NCBI GenBank assembly: GCA_022791815.1
Contig: JAAVZU010000047.1
Span: 1 to 64,000, forward strand
DNA: 64,000 nt
Origin: Lachnospiraceae bacterium
GTDB taxonomy: Bacteria; Bacillota; Clostridia; Lachnospirales; Lachnospiraceae
Reading direction: 5' to 3'
Each line of letters starts with the position of its first letter. Positions within the stretch are counted from its first letter, which is position 1. The notes below the pieces were generated by a model. That model saw nothing but the letters and a program-made list of their open reading frames with translations, did not search any database and was not told where the DNA came from. Shown in pieces: positions 8,688 to 18,553 of the stretch. A program made the position numbers and the translations under genes.

Positions 8688-9950
8688 TTACAATAAAATT
8701 CCCTTTACTTGAAATTCATAGTAACTATTCTGTACTACTTCAAGTACATATTTCATAACATCTGCTTCTAGCCAGCTCTCCTTTGCCCTTCCGGAAAATT
8801 GCAGCATCAAAACCGGTTTTCTGCTTAACATGCTATTATAATTTTCTGTGACAATAATCGTATCTGTTTCTGGCATATCCTCCTTAACATCCAATATTTT
8901 CATTCCATCCAACTGCAAATATTTTTCCAATTGCAATTCCTGCATCATCCTCTCTATTTCAGCCTTGGTTCGTATCGTATTTCCTGTAAAACGTGCCATC
9001 CGGTTACTAAATGTCTCCCGTATAGTATTATCAAGTATTGGTAATGAAATAGCAGAAACATATAACTGCTTTTTCTCAAAATTATAACATTGCCAATCAT
9101 GCATACTGCTATTAGGGCTGTATATCTCTAACTTGTGCTCTTTTCTAACTACATATTCATCTTCTTGAAGCAATACCAAATAGGCACCTGCTTCCTTTTC
9201 TATTTCAAAAGAAAAACGGTATTTTTTCTGATCCATCTGTGGCACGGGAAATCCCATTGTCTTTCTTTTCTGTAAATCTAAATTCCACAATAAAATATGA
9301 TTTTCCAGAATATGTTCCTGATATTTTCCATATTGGGGTTCCATAGACAACAATTCCTCATTATCCTCAATTTTATCTATACATTCCACGATATTTAAAT
9401 CAAAAAACCGTAGAAAATATGCATCTATTACCGGTCTCCATCTTATTTCATTTTTTCCAAACGCATCCTTTATTTCTTGAAGTTTATCCAAATATTCCCC
9501 TGCAAAACTAAGTTCCACTTTTGCCTGTAAATCTCTTTCACTTGTATGTATTACTGCTGGAAATTCTGGTGGTTCTTCTATCATTTTTTTTACTTCTTGT
9601 AATGGCAATTTTAAAAATACTTTTCCCACATTGGCTTCCATTCCTGCTCTTAAAGATAACTTAACCAAACTCCAGTCTATCTTTACTGGTTTATCATCCC
9701 CTTCTATAACCGGATGCAGCCAAGAATCCACGGTACTATATTTTTCCCTGCTTACTATTGCTGACAACAAAGAGTATTCGTTTTCCTCAATAAGAAGTTC
9801 TTCCTCCAAAGAATTGCGGATTTTTTCATATTCTTTTTTTTGATATTCTACAATCTCTCCCAATACTTGCTGTAATAACTCTTTTAAAATATGCTTGTCT
9901 TCCAGGCTTGTCATTTGTTCAATTTTTTCTTCTATAAATTGGCGTTCCAT
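8688..9950 (-). CDS. Large conserved baseplate-module protein, module A
   Basis: 420 residues. Paralogue of 38786-40075 (429 residues): both begin with a helical TSLEDKHILKELLQQVLGEI or TDLEKKKLLKETLNFVFSGM segment, then KEKYSTVDSWLHP or KEKYDYLDDFMFP. Both contain a DLNIVECIDKIEDNEELLS or EEKVMDIILSLGHLD region, a central beta domain, and a late RTKAEIERMMQ or RSKAELVRLLK motif. No database family is recognised. Size, duplication with the spike modules and position next to the smaller wedge-like gene suggest a TssF/gp6-like baseplate wedge role; this is inference. Confidence 0.55.
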   Translation of the reverse strand: MERQFIEEKIEQMTSLEDKHILKELLQQVLGEIVEYQKKEYEKIRNSLEEELLIEENEYSLLSAIVSREKYSTVDSWLHPVIEGDDKPVKIDWSLVKLSLRAGMEANVGKVFLKLPLQEVKKMIEEPPEFPAVIHTSERDLQAKVELSFAGEYLDKLQEIKDAFGKNEIRWRPVIDAYFLRFFDLNIVECIDKIEDNEELLSMEPQYGKYQEHILENHILLWNLDLQKRKTMGFPVPQMDQKKYRFSFEIEKEAGAYLVLLQEDEYVVRKEHKLEIYSPNSSMHDWQCYNFEKKQLYVSAISLPILDNTIRETFSNRMARFTGNTIRTKAEIERMMQELQLEKYLQLDGMKILDVKEDMPETDTIIVTENYNSMLSRKPVLMLQFSGRAKESWLEADVMKYVLEVVQNSYYEFQVKGILL

Positions 9951-9965
9951 GCATTCCTGTCTCCT

Positions 9966-10655
9966 TTAATACAACTCTACTTGATCTAATAACATAGTTT
10001 CGTCCACATCAATAATGCCAAAATGATTTTTCCAATACACTTGAATTTCATACTGTAATGGTAAAAATAGCTCAATTAACAATTCCATTTTCTTTACTCT
10101 GGTATTATTTTTTACTACTGCTGTATATACCAGAATTTCTTCTTTTTGATAATGATGAAAATATACATTGCCATTTGGAAAAAAGTTATGAATCGTCCTT
10201 TTGCATATTTCCAACACATCTCCTGTGATATAACTTTCTATTAAAGCATTTGTTACTATATGCTCCTCCACAGGAGTAAAAACATCCCATTTCTGTGCCA
10301 CAACAACTCCAAACTCTCCTCTTTGACATGCTTCCCCTATAAGAATCTGGTAAAATGATATTTTTGTCATTCCTGACAGTCTTTCTGTCTCAAAATTAAT
10401 ATGTATAAGAATATCTAGTAAATTTTGTTTCAATTCCTTATATTCTTCATTTGCAAAAAACTCTTTAAAGATTTCATGATACCGAAAATATGGATTTATC
10501 TCCACGACATCATACTCATGAAATTCCTTTTGATTTACACAATCAAGTGCCAGTTCCATATATGCAGAATACTCTTCTGCCTTTCTAAATATTAAGGTTT
10601 CCCGATGTTTTTCCTGCTCTATCATAGAAAGCATTAGTTCAAATATATAATTCAT
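9966..10655 (-). CDS. Conserved baseplate-module protein with PYxRYHEIFK motif, module A
   Basis: 229 residues, clear paralogue of 38057-38764. Shared features are the N-terminal MNYIFELM or MNYVWDTV start, EYSAYMELALDCVN or EYSPYMEMAFQSIN, the strongly conserved EINPYFRYHEIFKEFF motif, an FPNGNVYFHH or FPDSYIYTNH strand, and the C-terminal end YWKNHFGIIDVDETML, which is YWSNHFGIIGVNETMM in the other copy. It always neighbours the 420/429-residue protein, suggesting the two form a complex. A TssG/gp53-like wedge role is a guess from context. Confidence 0.55.
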   Translation of the reverse strand: MNYIFELMLSMIEQEKHRETLIFRKAEEYSAYMELALDCVNQKEFHEYDVVEINPYFRYHEIFKEFFANEEYKELKQNLLDILIHINFETERLSGMTKISFYQILIGEACQRGEFGVVVAQKWDVFTPVEEHIVTNALIESYITGDVLEICKRTIHNFFPNGNVYFHHYQKEEILVYTAVVKNNTRVKKMELLIELFLPLQYEIQVYWKNHFGIIDVDETMLLDQVELY

Positions 10656-10666
10656 CCTACACCACC

Positions 10667-11437
10667 TTAATCAATCATGATTCTTCTTCCAGAAGACATT
10701 GTATCCATTCTCTTAGGAGTCCTGACTATATTTAACACCTGTTTTAGTGATTTAAAAATTTCCAAATTATCGCATTCTGGTGACAACTTCTTTTTTAATT
10801 TATATTCCAAATACATACAGATAGATTGCCTATTCACATTCTGTCCACGGTTACACTCCATCAAAAAAGCAATATCCACTGGCTCCAAGCTTGCACACTC
10901 TTGTGCTTCTTTTACATATTCCCGCAAAATAATGGGTGAAATTGTCTTTTGCTGATAACCAGAACATGATGCATATATATAATTTAGTGTGTTATATTTG
11001 GTATTTATATCTTCAAAATTCTTATATTTATCCCGCAGTATCGCTCCCTCTTGCAGACAAAACCTAACTAACTCCATATCCCCTGCACGCATTTTTGTAT
11101 CTTCTGTTAATATAAAATCTGTTTCATAAAATCTGCCTGATTCCGTTTCTTTACATTCTCCAAAATGCAGCCAAAGCTTCATTTCCTTCCCATTTGCCTG
11201 ATAAGGAATATGCGCCTCCTCCATCATGCGGAACATTTTTCCCTGATGCATGACAATACCAGGCTGAATAGTCAGATCATTTTCTCCTACCAAGATATCT
11301 GCACCACTTAGAATCCCATCTGACCAACCACGATATTGTAGCTCCAAATATTCCATAGGAGCCTTGCTGCTTAATGACAGCATCTCGGCTTTTAGCACAG
11401 TATGCCGTCTGAACATAATTTCTTCTCTTTGAAACAT
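10667..11437 (-). CDS. Baseplate/fibre-like protein, module A
   Basis: 256 residues, paralogue of 34410-35189. The conserved N-terminal segment FRRHTVLKAEMLSLSSKAP is followed by YRGWSDGILSGADI and LTIQPGIVMHQGKMF, the short-strand, Gly-rich style seen at the start of phage baseplate and tail-fibre proteins. Then comes a conserved ELVRFCLQEGAILRDKYKNF helix, which is ELCRFILKEGAVLRKDYQDL in the paralogue, and a helical C-terminal half. It ends with SSGRRIMID where the other copy ends TRRMLVD. It starts module A immediately downstream of the kinase group. A docking or wedge role is inferred. Confidence 0.5.
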   Translation of the reverse strand: MFQREEIMFRRHTVLKAEMLSLSSKAPMEYLELQYRGWSDGILSGADILVGENDLTIQPGIVMHQGKMFRMMEEAHIPYQANGKEMKLWLHFGECKETESGRFYETDFILTEDTKMRAGDMELVRFCLQEGAILRDKYKNFEDINTKYNTLNYIYASCSGYQQKTISPIILREYVKEAQECASLEPVDIAFLMECNRGQNVNRQSICMYLEYKLKKKLSPECDNLEIFKSLKQVLNIVRTPKRMDTMSSGRRIMID

Positions 11438-11451
11438 GCCATCCCTTCTTT

Positions 11452-11889
11452 CTACTGCTCAATCCTATCCTTGGTATGTACCACAACAATATCTTTTAAA
11501 TACACAAAGTCCAAATCCTCTTGTTTCTCTGTTTCTATATTTCCTATATTCTCACGCAAGATATTTGTTTCCTCTTCCTCTGTAAGCAAAATAGTATGTT
11601 CTAACTTCTCCTGCTGCATATCCTCAAAAAACTTAGATTCTTTAAGCACTTCTGTATCTTTTGTAATATTTTCTTTTCTTTTAGCGTTTTTCTTGGATGA
11701 TTCTTTCTTCTTCTTTTTATCCTTTACAATTCCACCTTCCCTCCACTCTTTTACCCTTTTTTTACGCTCCAATCCACTTACTTCCAATATACAATTTTTC
11801 AAATTCAACTTGAAACATAAATATATTGTCAAAATTGCAAATATCACTGTGCCAGCATAACCTATATTAATGACTAATCCGTAATCCAT
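11452..11889 (-). CDS. Small membrane protein with FHA-docking-like threonine motifs
   Basis: 145 residues behind AAGGAGAGATAAAA-ATG. One N-terminal membrane helix (AGTVIFAILTIYLCFKL) is followed by a long Lys-rich cytoplasmic linker and an acidic tail with the motifs HTILLTEEEETNIL and ILRENIG. Firmicute kinase substrates that recruit FHA domains often have TTxL-type sites like these, so it may be phosphorylated by the kinase encoded just upstream (15-bp gap) and bound by one of the FHA proteins. This is inference from motif and position; no family was recognised. Confidence 0.5.
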   Translation of the reverse strand: MDYGLVINIGYAGTVIFAILTIYLCFKLNLKNCILEVSGLERKKRVKEWREGGIVKDKKKKKESSKKNAKRKENITKDTEVLKESKFFEDMQQEKLEHTILLTEEEETNILRENIGNIETEKQEDLDFVYLKDIVVVHTKDRIEQ

Positions 11890-11904
11890 TTTTATCTCTC
11901 CTTG

Positions 11905-13893
11905 TTACTTTAACTCCAAGTCTGCTAATATCTTTTTCCACTCCCTGTTTGACGAAATTGCAAGGACATTTTGTTCCGCTTTTTTACACAGTTGTAGTAT
12001 TTTTTCTTTATCCCATTTTTTCTTATTTTCTGTCTCTGCTTTCTGTTCTTCACATAAGGCAAGTATATGTGCCACATATATCCTTTCCCTGTTATCTGAT
12101 TCTTCTTTATAAATTTCCTCCATTTGCTCATATATGAGAAAACCATCAGAAAATTTCCCTTGTTCTATATACGCAGCTGCAAGTTTCAGCATCATATTAC
12201 TTTTTGTATCACGCTCCTGTTTGATATCATCATCTAATAAAGCCACTGCATCCTCACAACACATTTCTATCATACGATAATATTTTTGCTTCTCAGTCAA
12301 ATCCTCTGTATTCTTTTTTAGCCATTCATATGCATTCGTGGCATATTCCAAAAATACCTTTTCGTACGCTGCCTCTTCCTCCTTCTCCAGCCACTCCTCT
12401 GATTCATCTAATAAAGAAAGAGCTTCTTCACAGATATTAGTAACAGACTCTGCAGCATTGTTATTTTCTTTGAATCTTGTAATATAAACCATGGACAAAG
12501 CTTTATAATTATCTAACTTATTTTTTGAGTCTGGCAGGGTACTATTATATTGTTCAAAATTCTTCAATTCCTTTTCATACTCTTTATCATCTACATACAT
12601 AGAGCTGAGAATCTTTGCCAGTGCTTCATAATACTGTGCTTCTTCCATGTTCTGAACCATAGCTGCATACTGGCAGCACTTCTTATAATCCGCATCATAG
12701 AAAAAACGTTTTGCAACTTCAAATATAATTTCATCTGGCGGACACTTTGCACCATTATAAGTATCAATATATTTGCATACACTGGTTAGCCCGTCCTCAG
12801 GCTTGTCCTGCATAGAATATATATTGAGCATTTCCCTATAGGCTTCTTCTCTTGTGGAATCAATCTGTGTAATGGCAACTTGCAGGGCATTTAACGCCTT
12901 TGTATAATCCTGTTCCATAACTGCCAATTCTGCTTGATTTATAATACTTTCATATTCTTTTAAAACAACCTGTTTTTGACCATATTTTCCATAAGCAGAT
13001 AATCCCATAAATCCTACTGTAATAAGAAAAGAAGCAAGACAGGCAGCAATCCGTAACCAATTTTTCCTTTGGTAGCTTTTATCTAAATGGTCATAATTTT
13101 CTAAATCATACAATAACCCCAAACAATTCTCATATCTTTTTGCAGGATCTGCCTGTGTACACTTCTGAATTATGTTTTCTAAACCTTGTGACAATTCCAG
13201 ATTCCATTCACGGATTGGCCGTATCTCATAAGGTGGTTCTGAAGGATTTTTTCCAGTAACCATGTGATACAAAGTTGCTCCTAATGAATAAATATCCGTT
13301 CTGGCATCTGTATTATATTTTCCTCTTCCCTTAGCATCCCCAAACTGCTCAGGTGCTGCATAACCACGAGTTCCTAAAGCTGTGGTATCTGCCAGATTTT
13401 CCACATCAAATTCCTTTGCTGTTCCAAAATCAATTAATTTGATACTTCCATCCGGTCTTAACATTACATTGGATGGTTTCATGTCTCTATAAATAATAGG
13501 TGGCGTCATAGAATGGAGATAATTTAAGGCATCTGCTAATTGTATCCCCCATTCAATAACTTTTTCCTGAGGCTGTGCCCCTTCTTCCAAAAGAACTTCT
13601 GCCATAGTTCTTCCTTCCACATAATCCATTACCACGTATAATAAATCATTTTCTTGTAAAACATCTACAATACGCGGAATAACTGGATGGTCAATTTTTT
13701 TCAAAATATTGGTCTCACTTACTAAACGTCCTATCATTAAGTTGATATTCTGTCCATTCATCCGTACCTCTTTTATTGCCCACTGCTTCTTTAGACGGTT
13801 ATCAATAGCCAGATAAACATAGGACATTCCGCCTTTACCAATCATCTTTAGTATTTCATATTTTCCATCCAGAATTGTACCAATCTCCGTCAT
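11905..13893 (-). CDS. Membrane Ser/Thr protein kinase with TPR-like C-terminal region
   Basis: 662 residues from the ATG at 13893; AGGAG is 8 bases upstream of it, whereas the upstream ATG at 13911 lacks a site. The kinase domain (1-265) is complete: glycine loop GKGGMSYVYLA, AIKEV lysine, catalytic YRDMKPSN (Tyr in place of the His of HRD), DFG and APE (LGTRGYAAPEQFG). A membrane helix near residue 285 (IAACLASFLITVGFMGL) is followed by about 350 residues of helical pairs that look like TPR repeats. It is next to a PP2C phosphatase gene, so a PpkA/PppA-like switch is likely. In T6SS such kinases phosphorylate an FHA protein to trigger assembly. Confidence 0.85.
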   Translation of the reverse strand: MTEIGTILDGKYEILKMIGKGGMSYVYLAIDNRLKKQWAIKEVRMNGQNINLMIGRLVSETNILKKIDHPVIPRIVDVLQENDLLYVVMDYVEGRTMAEVLLEEGAQPQEKVIEWGIQLADALNYLHSMTPPIIYRDMKPSNVMLRPDGSIKLIDFGTAKEFDVENLADTTALGTRGYAAPEQFGDAKGRGKYNTDARTDIYSLGATLYHMVTGKNPSEPPYEIRPIREWNLELSQGLENIIQKCTQADPAKRYENCLGLLYDLENYDHLDKSYQRKNWLRIAACLASFLITVGFMGLSAYGKYGQKQVVLKEYESIINQAELAVMEQDYTKALNALQVAITQIDSTREEAYREMLNIYSMQDKPEDGLTSVCKYIDTYNGAKCPPDEIIFEVAKRFFYDADYKKCCQYAAMVQNMEEAQYYEALAKILSSMYVDDKEYEKELKNFEQYNSTLPDSKNKLDNYKALSMVYITRFKENNNAAESVTNICEEALSLLDESEEWLEKEEEAAYEKVFLEYATNAYEWLKKNTEDLTEKQKYYRMIEMCCEDAVALLDDDIKQERDTKSNMMLKLAAAYIEQGKFSDGFLIYEQMEEIYKEESDNRERIYVAHILALCEEQKAETENKKKWDKEKILQLCKKAEQNVLAISSNREWKKILADLELK

Positions 13894-13917
13894 CTTTTCT
13901 CTCCTATACATATCTTA

Positions 13918-13969
13918 TAACTGTTTGGAACCATAAACCATAAATATGCAGACCTATCTAAACTGTTAC
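13918..13969. repeat. Degenerate member of the GTAACTGTTC TIR-element family
   Basis: TAACTGTTTGGAACCATAAAC at the left and AACTGTTAC at the right resemble the ends of the 133-135-bp elements elsewhere, but the middle is much shorter. It occupies the gap between the kinase and phosphatase genes. Confidence 0.35.
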
Positions 13970-13992
13970 AATAAATCTCCATGATTCACAAC

Positions 13993-14760
13993 TTATAGTG
14001 TTTGAATTGCTACTACAGTAATATTATCTTGTTCCATACGTGTCATATTTTCTTCTACCAGAGTATGTAAGTTTTGAAATAATACATTTTCATCTTTTAC
14101 AATTTCTTTATGCAGAGTTTTCCAAATTTCATCTGGATAAATCTTGTTGCGGAATCCATCAGAACATAACAAATACATATCCCCTTTTTCCACTCTTCCG
14201 CTAAGAAAATCAATTGCAATCTGCTTACCTGTCCCCACCGCCTGAATCAGTATATTTTTTCGGGGATCTTCCCTGGCTTCTTCTTCAGTCATTCGTCCAT
14301 TGGAAATTTCTCTTTGCACAAAAGAATGATCCTGTGTCAAACAATTTATGTTTTTATCCAATTTGTAAAGTCTGGTATCCCCTACATGAAGGGCATAATA
14401 CGCATCACCTACAATAAGTATCCCAGTAATAGTTGTTCCAATCTGGATTTTTTTCTGATAACCATACTCATATAATTTTCTATTTACATTATGCATAATA
14501 CCATCCCACTGCTGAAACAACCCTTCTTGATTAAAACCATTCTTGATAAGCTGTGGCATCGCATGATGAAACCATTCATCCAAACATAGAATAACCTCTT
14601 TTGATGCCAATTCACCAAACTCTAAACCTCCCATGCCATCACATACCACAGCAAAAGCAATTTTTCCCAATGGTGTTTTGGCAACTTTTAAAAGCAGGGA
14701 ATCTTCATTATTACTCTTTTGAATTCCCACATTTGTATCATAAGCAACTACAAAATTCAT
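13993..14760 (-). CDS. PP2C-family protein phosphatase (PppA-like)
   Basis: 255 residues, AAAGGATAAAAA-ATG. All PP2C metal motifs are present: NNEDS near the N-terminus, VCDGMGG, HVGDTRLY, LLCSDGF and the C-terminal QDNITVVAI. There is no membrane segment, so it is cytosolic. It is transcribed just before the kinase 11905-13893 (about 100-bp gap) and is expected to remove phosphates placed by that kinase on components of the injection system. Confidence 0.88.
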   Translation of the reverse strand: MNFVVAYDTNVGIQKSNNEDSLLLKVAKTPLGKIAFAVVCDGMGGLEFGELASKEVILCLDEWFHHAMPQLIKNGFNQEGLFQQWDGIMHNVNRKLYEYGYQKKIQIGTTITGILIVGDAYYALHVGDTRLYKLDKNINCLTQDHSFVQREISNGRMTEEEAREDPRKNILIQAVGTGKQIAIDFLSGRVEKGDMYLLCSDGFRNKIYPDEIWKTLHKEIVKDENVLFQNLHTLVEENMTRMEQDNITVVAIQTL

Positions 14761-14774
14761 TTTTTATCCTTTCT

Positions 14775-14815
14775 GTTACAGTTCACACCTGCGGTGCAAA
14801 GTACTACCTGTGAAC
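14775..14815. repeat. Hairpin repeat sharing a 20-mer with 62054-62086
   Basis: GTTCACA (14781) and TGTGAAC (14809) form the arms. The 20-mer GTTCACACCTGCGGTGCAAA at 14781-14800 occurs exactly, as reverse complement, at 62061-62080. The repeat supplies the last codons and stop of the minus-strand Ig-repeat gene. Confidence 0.7.
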
Positions 14816-17800
14816 CTCTTCCTTTCTTCTGCCTTTTTGAAGTAATACAACTGTTCCGCCTAGTAACAATACCACTATAATTCCAATAGGAATTACAATT
14901 TTTAAAATCTTAGATGGTTTCTCTTCATACTTTACCTCTGTTTGATAAATACTTTCATTTCCAGCAAAATCAACCGCATGAATCTCAAGTGAATAAGTAC
15001 CCATTTCTTTTATTGGTATTTCATATTGATTTTGAGACTCATCTAATGTCATATCATTCCCATTAAAACATACCTGTTTTATCCAATCGTCCTTATCGGC
15101 AAGAGAAACTTTTATCGTTCCTCCCTCATAAACACTAGTATTTTTCTCTAATGAAACTCTCTCCTGCTTGTCTGTTTCTATAAATGCAATAATCTCTGGA
15201 TCAGTTCTATCTACAATAAACTCCACTTTCTTTTTACTTTCATGATTTAACTGGTCTATTGCCACCCATTCCAAAACATATTTTCCATCTTCCTCAATCA
15301 CGAAATTTCCTACCTTTTCTTCTCCATTTAAGTACACATGGCTCTCTACCACAGTTAAGTCTTTCACAAATTCATTTATTCCTTGATTCCACGAAAAATC
15401 AGATAAATATTTTCTATCATACTGTTCTAAATTGCCAATCTGCGGTGCTGACTTATCAATAGTAAAAGTTATTTCTTTTTGGGTTTTATTATCTGCACGA
15501 TCCCTAGCTGTAATCTTTGCTGTATATATGCCTTCCTTTGACAGCACAGTATCAAACTTACTCTGTATATCTGTAAATTTTATATCTTGTGCAACAACTT
15601 CTTGGGATACACCATCTATGTCTTTTCTGATAATACTAATATTGCCGCCTGTTTCTAAGTAGTTCCATTCTTTTACCATACTTTTCAATATGATGTTTTT
15701 ATTGGTTACTTGTTTTTCCTTCACTCCCTCTAAAGTAATTTCAGGTGCTGTTTTATCTACAGTAAATTTGGCTGTCTGATTTTTTGCTTTATTTCCTGCT
15801 TTGTCTTGTGCAGTAACCTTTACCACATAATCACCATCTTCACTTAGCATTTTTTGTAATGCACTGCTTTTCCCTGTGGCTTGGAATGGTGACACATCCA
15901 CCTTGCTTTTCTTTCCCTCAAAGGTCTTTGTTACCTCAATATTTACTTTATTATCTTTATAATTACTTTCTACAATATGAATATTTAAATCCACATTTTT
16001 GCCGTAATATTGTTTTTTTGCACCAGATATCTCTATGACTGGAGCTGTTCTGTCCACAACAAACTTTCTGCGTATTGTCTCTGACTTATTTTTTGCTTTG
16101 TCTGTAGCATTTATGGTAACTGTATAGGTTCCATCTTCTGAAAAGTTCAGTGACTTCTGAGAAATAATATCATCCAATAAAAACTTCTGGGCAGGATAAG
16201 CAGCTCTTGAACCATCTACTATCCGTTCCACTTGTATATCTACTGTTGTATATGGATAAATATCTTCCTCCACTGTTAGATCCATTGTAACAGCATTCTT
16301 ATAGTGTCTTTCTTCTTCTACTCCTTCTGCTGTAATAACTGGTTTTGTTTTATCTATGTATATATTTCTATTTATTTTCTTTACATTTCCAGCATTATCA
16401 TACACTGTGATTTCCAGCTTATTCCCTGCTTTTGTATCTGCTTCTGTATCTAAAAGAAGATTGAGTTCCTTCTTATATATAATGGATTTCTTTTGGGAGT
16501 AATCCACTTCCTTTATGGTTTCACCTGCATATTGACAAATTATTTTACGAATACCTGCATCATAATCTTGAATCATTGTCTTACACTTTATGTTACTTTT
16601 TTGCCACTGTTTGATATCTTTATCAAATTCTACTTGAACTGATGGTTTCGCTGCCTCTGCAATAAGTCCCTCTGATTCTTTTTTGTTACTTATATTTCCA
16701 AGTTTATCAATACAATAAACCTGCAAATTTCCTTTGAAAGAAGGGGAAATTGTAAACTGTATTTCTTGTCCACTTACTATTTTCTTTTTTATCTGTTTTC
16801 CATCTGCACTTTGATACACGATTTTATCTACTCCAGACAAATTATCAGATGCAGTAATCTTTACCACAACCTTTTTATTTGTGATATACGGATATAAAAT
16901 TATATCTAAAAGTTGCAATGGTTCTCCCTTTTCATTGAAAAAAGAAATGTCTGTTATCTTAGGTTTTGTAGTATCTAAATAAATCTTTTCCGCCTGCACT
17001 TTAGAACGGTTACCTGCTTCATCTTCTGTATAATACTCTAAAATATACTTCCCATCATTTGATAAAGTGATAGTATCCCCTGCTGTATATTTTTGATATT
17101 CTGGATCTCCCGCATCATAAATACGATAAAATAAAGAAACTTCACTGCCTTCATCTTGTGTATAGTTAAATTGAATTTTCGGCGACTTTCCATACCAGTT
17201 CCCAGTCCCAAGATCTCCTTCTTTTCTAGTAAGTAAAAATTCTGGTTCATTTGGCAGGGTTTTATCCACAAACGCAGTATATACTGACGATATCCAGTTT
17301 TTCTTTTCATCCGATTTATAGATGCTACTGTCTTCCCCCACTTCCGATATAGCCTTAAATTGATATTGATTACCCGATTCATCTTCTGAAATGATATACT
17401 GATTTCCTTCAAGAATCTTCCAGTCTTCTTCATTCTTTTTCACATAATAGGAAACCTCTGAAATGTTATCTGCTTCATTTGACAGTGAAAAAACCACATC
17501 CTGATTCGTCCACCCACTTTTATTCTGTTTCACTTTAATACTTGGTAACACTTTATCTAATTGGACATTTACTTTCTGCTCTTTGGAAAAAATTCTCTCT
17601 CCAATATATTTCAAATCATAGCTGGCACGAAAAACCCAGTCCCCTTTACTATTTTCCTTTATTTTATAGGTATATATATCTTTTCCCTGAGATACCACAT
17701 CATTGTCTGGTATCTGGGTAAACTCTTTTTCATCTGGTTTCTTTACATAAAACAATACAGGAATCTTATCTGAAATAGTTGGACAAGACAACTGTACAGA

Positions 17801-18529
17801 AACATCCTGATCTACCCATTTCCCAGCCTGCTCACAGGATACCTCCAGCTCTGCTCCCTGTTGCAGCATGTGAAAATCTCCAACTAGGACGCTTTTCTCC
17901 TCCTCTTTTTTTGTAACAATTTCTGGTTCTTCTCCTTCCTCTTCTTGATTTTCCTCAGGTACTGTGGTTTCTGTTGCTTCTTGGTTCTCTTCTGATTCTG
18001 TGGTTTCTGTTACTTCTTCCTTCTTTGGTTCTTCTTTTAAAATAGTATAAGTAACAGTAACTTTATAATCTATAATATCTTTCCATTTTTCCATGTCTAA
18101 ATCCAAATCAAGTAGAAATTCATTCTGATTTTCAGAAACATGATGTTGTAACTTGCCATTCTCTTCTATTTTGTAAGTCTCACTTTGGTTCTTAGAAGAA
18201 ATGGTAACTGTTGTTTTTTCTCCCATAAGCTCAGGTGCAGATATTACAAAACGCAATTTAGAAATCTTACTATAGTAGGTATTTTCATCTAAATACATCC
18301 ACTTTCCGTCCTCTGAAAGAAATTGTAAAGCACTTATCTCTTCTTTCTGATTTTCTTTCTCTTCTTCTTTTTCCTCTACATCCACAGGGACATCCTCATG
18401 CCTATTTTCTTCCCTATCTATAGAGATATCTACTTCCTCTGCAAATACACTGTTACTTACAGTTGGCATTCCATAAGTGGCTAAAGTTGCCGTTAATATA
18501 GTTGCTATCCATTTCTTTGTGTTTATCAT
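14804..18529 (-). CDS. Large surface protein with tandem Ig-like repeats
   Basis: 1241 residues. A signal peptide (KKWIATILTATLATYGMP... with a probable VFAEE cleavage site) is followed by an acidic Glu-rich stretch (about 30-70 and 180-215). Then come about ten Ig-like/Big-type modules of about 85-100 residues, each ending in variants of VDKTAPEI (VDKTLPNEPEF, VDRTAPVIEI, IDKSAPQI). The end is a single membrane helix (IVIPIGIIVVLLLGGTVVLL) and a basic tail; there is no LPXTG. It should be anchored in the cell membrane and project through the wall. Its place between the defence genes and the PP2C/kinase/baseplate module suggests a surface partner of the injection system, such as an anchor or contact sensor, but it could be an unrelated adhesin. 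Confidence 0.75.
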   Translation of the reverse strand: MINTKKWIATILTATLATYGMPTVSNSVFAEEVDISIDREENRHEDVPVDVEEKEEEKENQKEEISALQFLSEDGKWMYLDENTYYSKISKLRFVISAPELMGEKTTVTISSKNQSETYKIEENGKLQHHVSENQNEFLLDLDLDMEKWKDIIDYKVTVTYTILKEEPKKEEVTETTESEENQEATETTVPEENQEEEGEEPEIVTKKEEEKSVLVGDFHMLQQGAELEVSCEQAGKWVDQDVSVQLSCPTISDKIPVLFYVKKPDEKEFTQIPDNDVVSQGKDIYTYKIKENSKGDWVFRASYDLKYIGERIFSKEQKVNVQLDKVLPSIKVKQNKSGWTNQDVVFSLSNEADNISEVSYYVKKNEEDWKILEGNQYIISEDESGNQYQFKAISEVGEDSSIYKSDEKKNWISSVYTAFVDKTLPNEPEFLLTRKEGDLGTGNWYGKSPKIQFNYTQDEGSEVSLFYRIYDAGDPEYQKYTAGDTITLSNDGKYILEYYTEDEAGNRSKVQAEKIYLDTTKPKITDISFFNEKGEPLQLLDIILYPYITNKKVVVKITASDNLSGVDKIVYQSADGKQIKKKIVSGQEIQFTISPSFKGNLQVYCIDKLGNISNKKESEGLIAEAAKPSVQVEFDKDIKQWQKSNIKCKTMIQDYDAGIRKIICQYAGETIKEVDYSQKKSIIYKKELNLLLDTEADTKAGNKLEITVYDNAGNVKKINRNIYIDKTKPVITAEGVEEERHYKNAVTMDLTVEEDIYPYTTVDIQVERIVDGSRAAYPAQKFLLDDIISQKSLNFSEDGTYTVTINATDKAKNKSETIRRKFVVDRTAPVIEISGAKKQYYGKNVDLNIHIVESNYKDNKVNIEVTKTFEGKKSKVDVSPFQATGKSSALQKMLSEDGDYVVKVTAQDKAGNKAKNQTAKFTVDKTAPEITLEGVKEKQVTNKNIILKSMVKEWNYLETGGNISIIRKDIDGVSQEVVAQDIKFTDIQSKFDTVLSKEGIYTAKITARDRADNKTQKEITFTIDKSAPQIGNLEQYDRKYLSDFSWNQGINEFVKDLTVVESHVYLNGEEKVGNFVIEEDGKYVLEWVAIDQLNHESKKKVEFIVDRTDPEIIAFIETDKQERVSLEKNTSVYEGGTIKVSLADKDDWIKQVCFNGNDMTLDESQNQYEIPIKEMGTYSLEIHAVDFAGNESIYQTEVKYEEKPSKILKIVIPIGIIVVLLLGGTVVLLQKGRRKEEVHR

Positions 18530-18553
18530 AATATCAAATCCTTTCTGTTTCTT

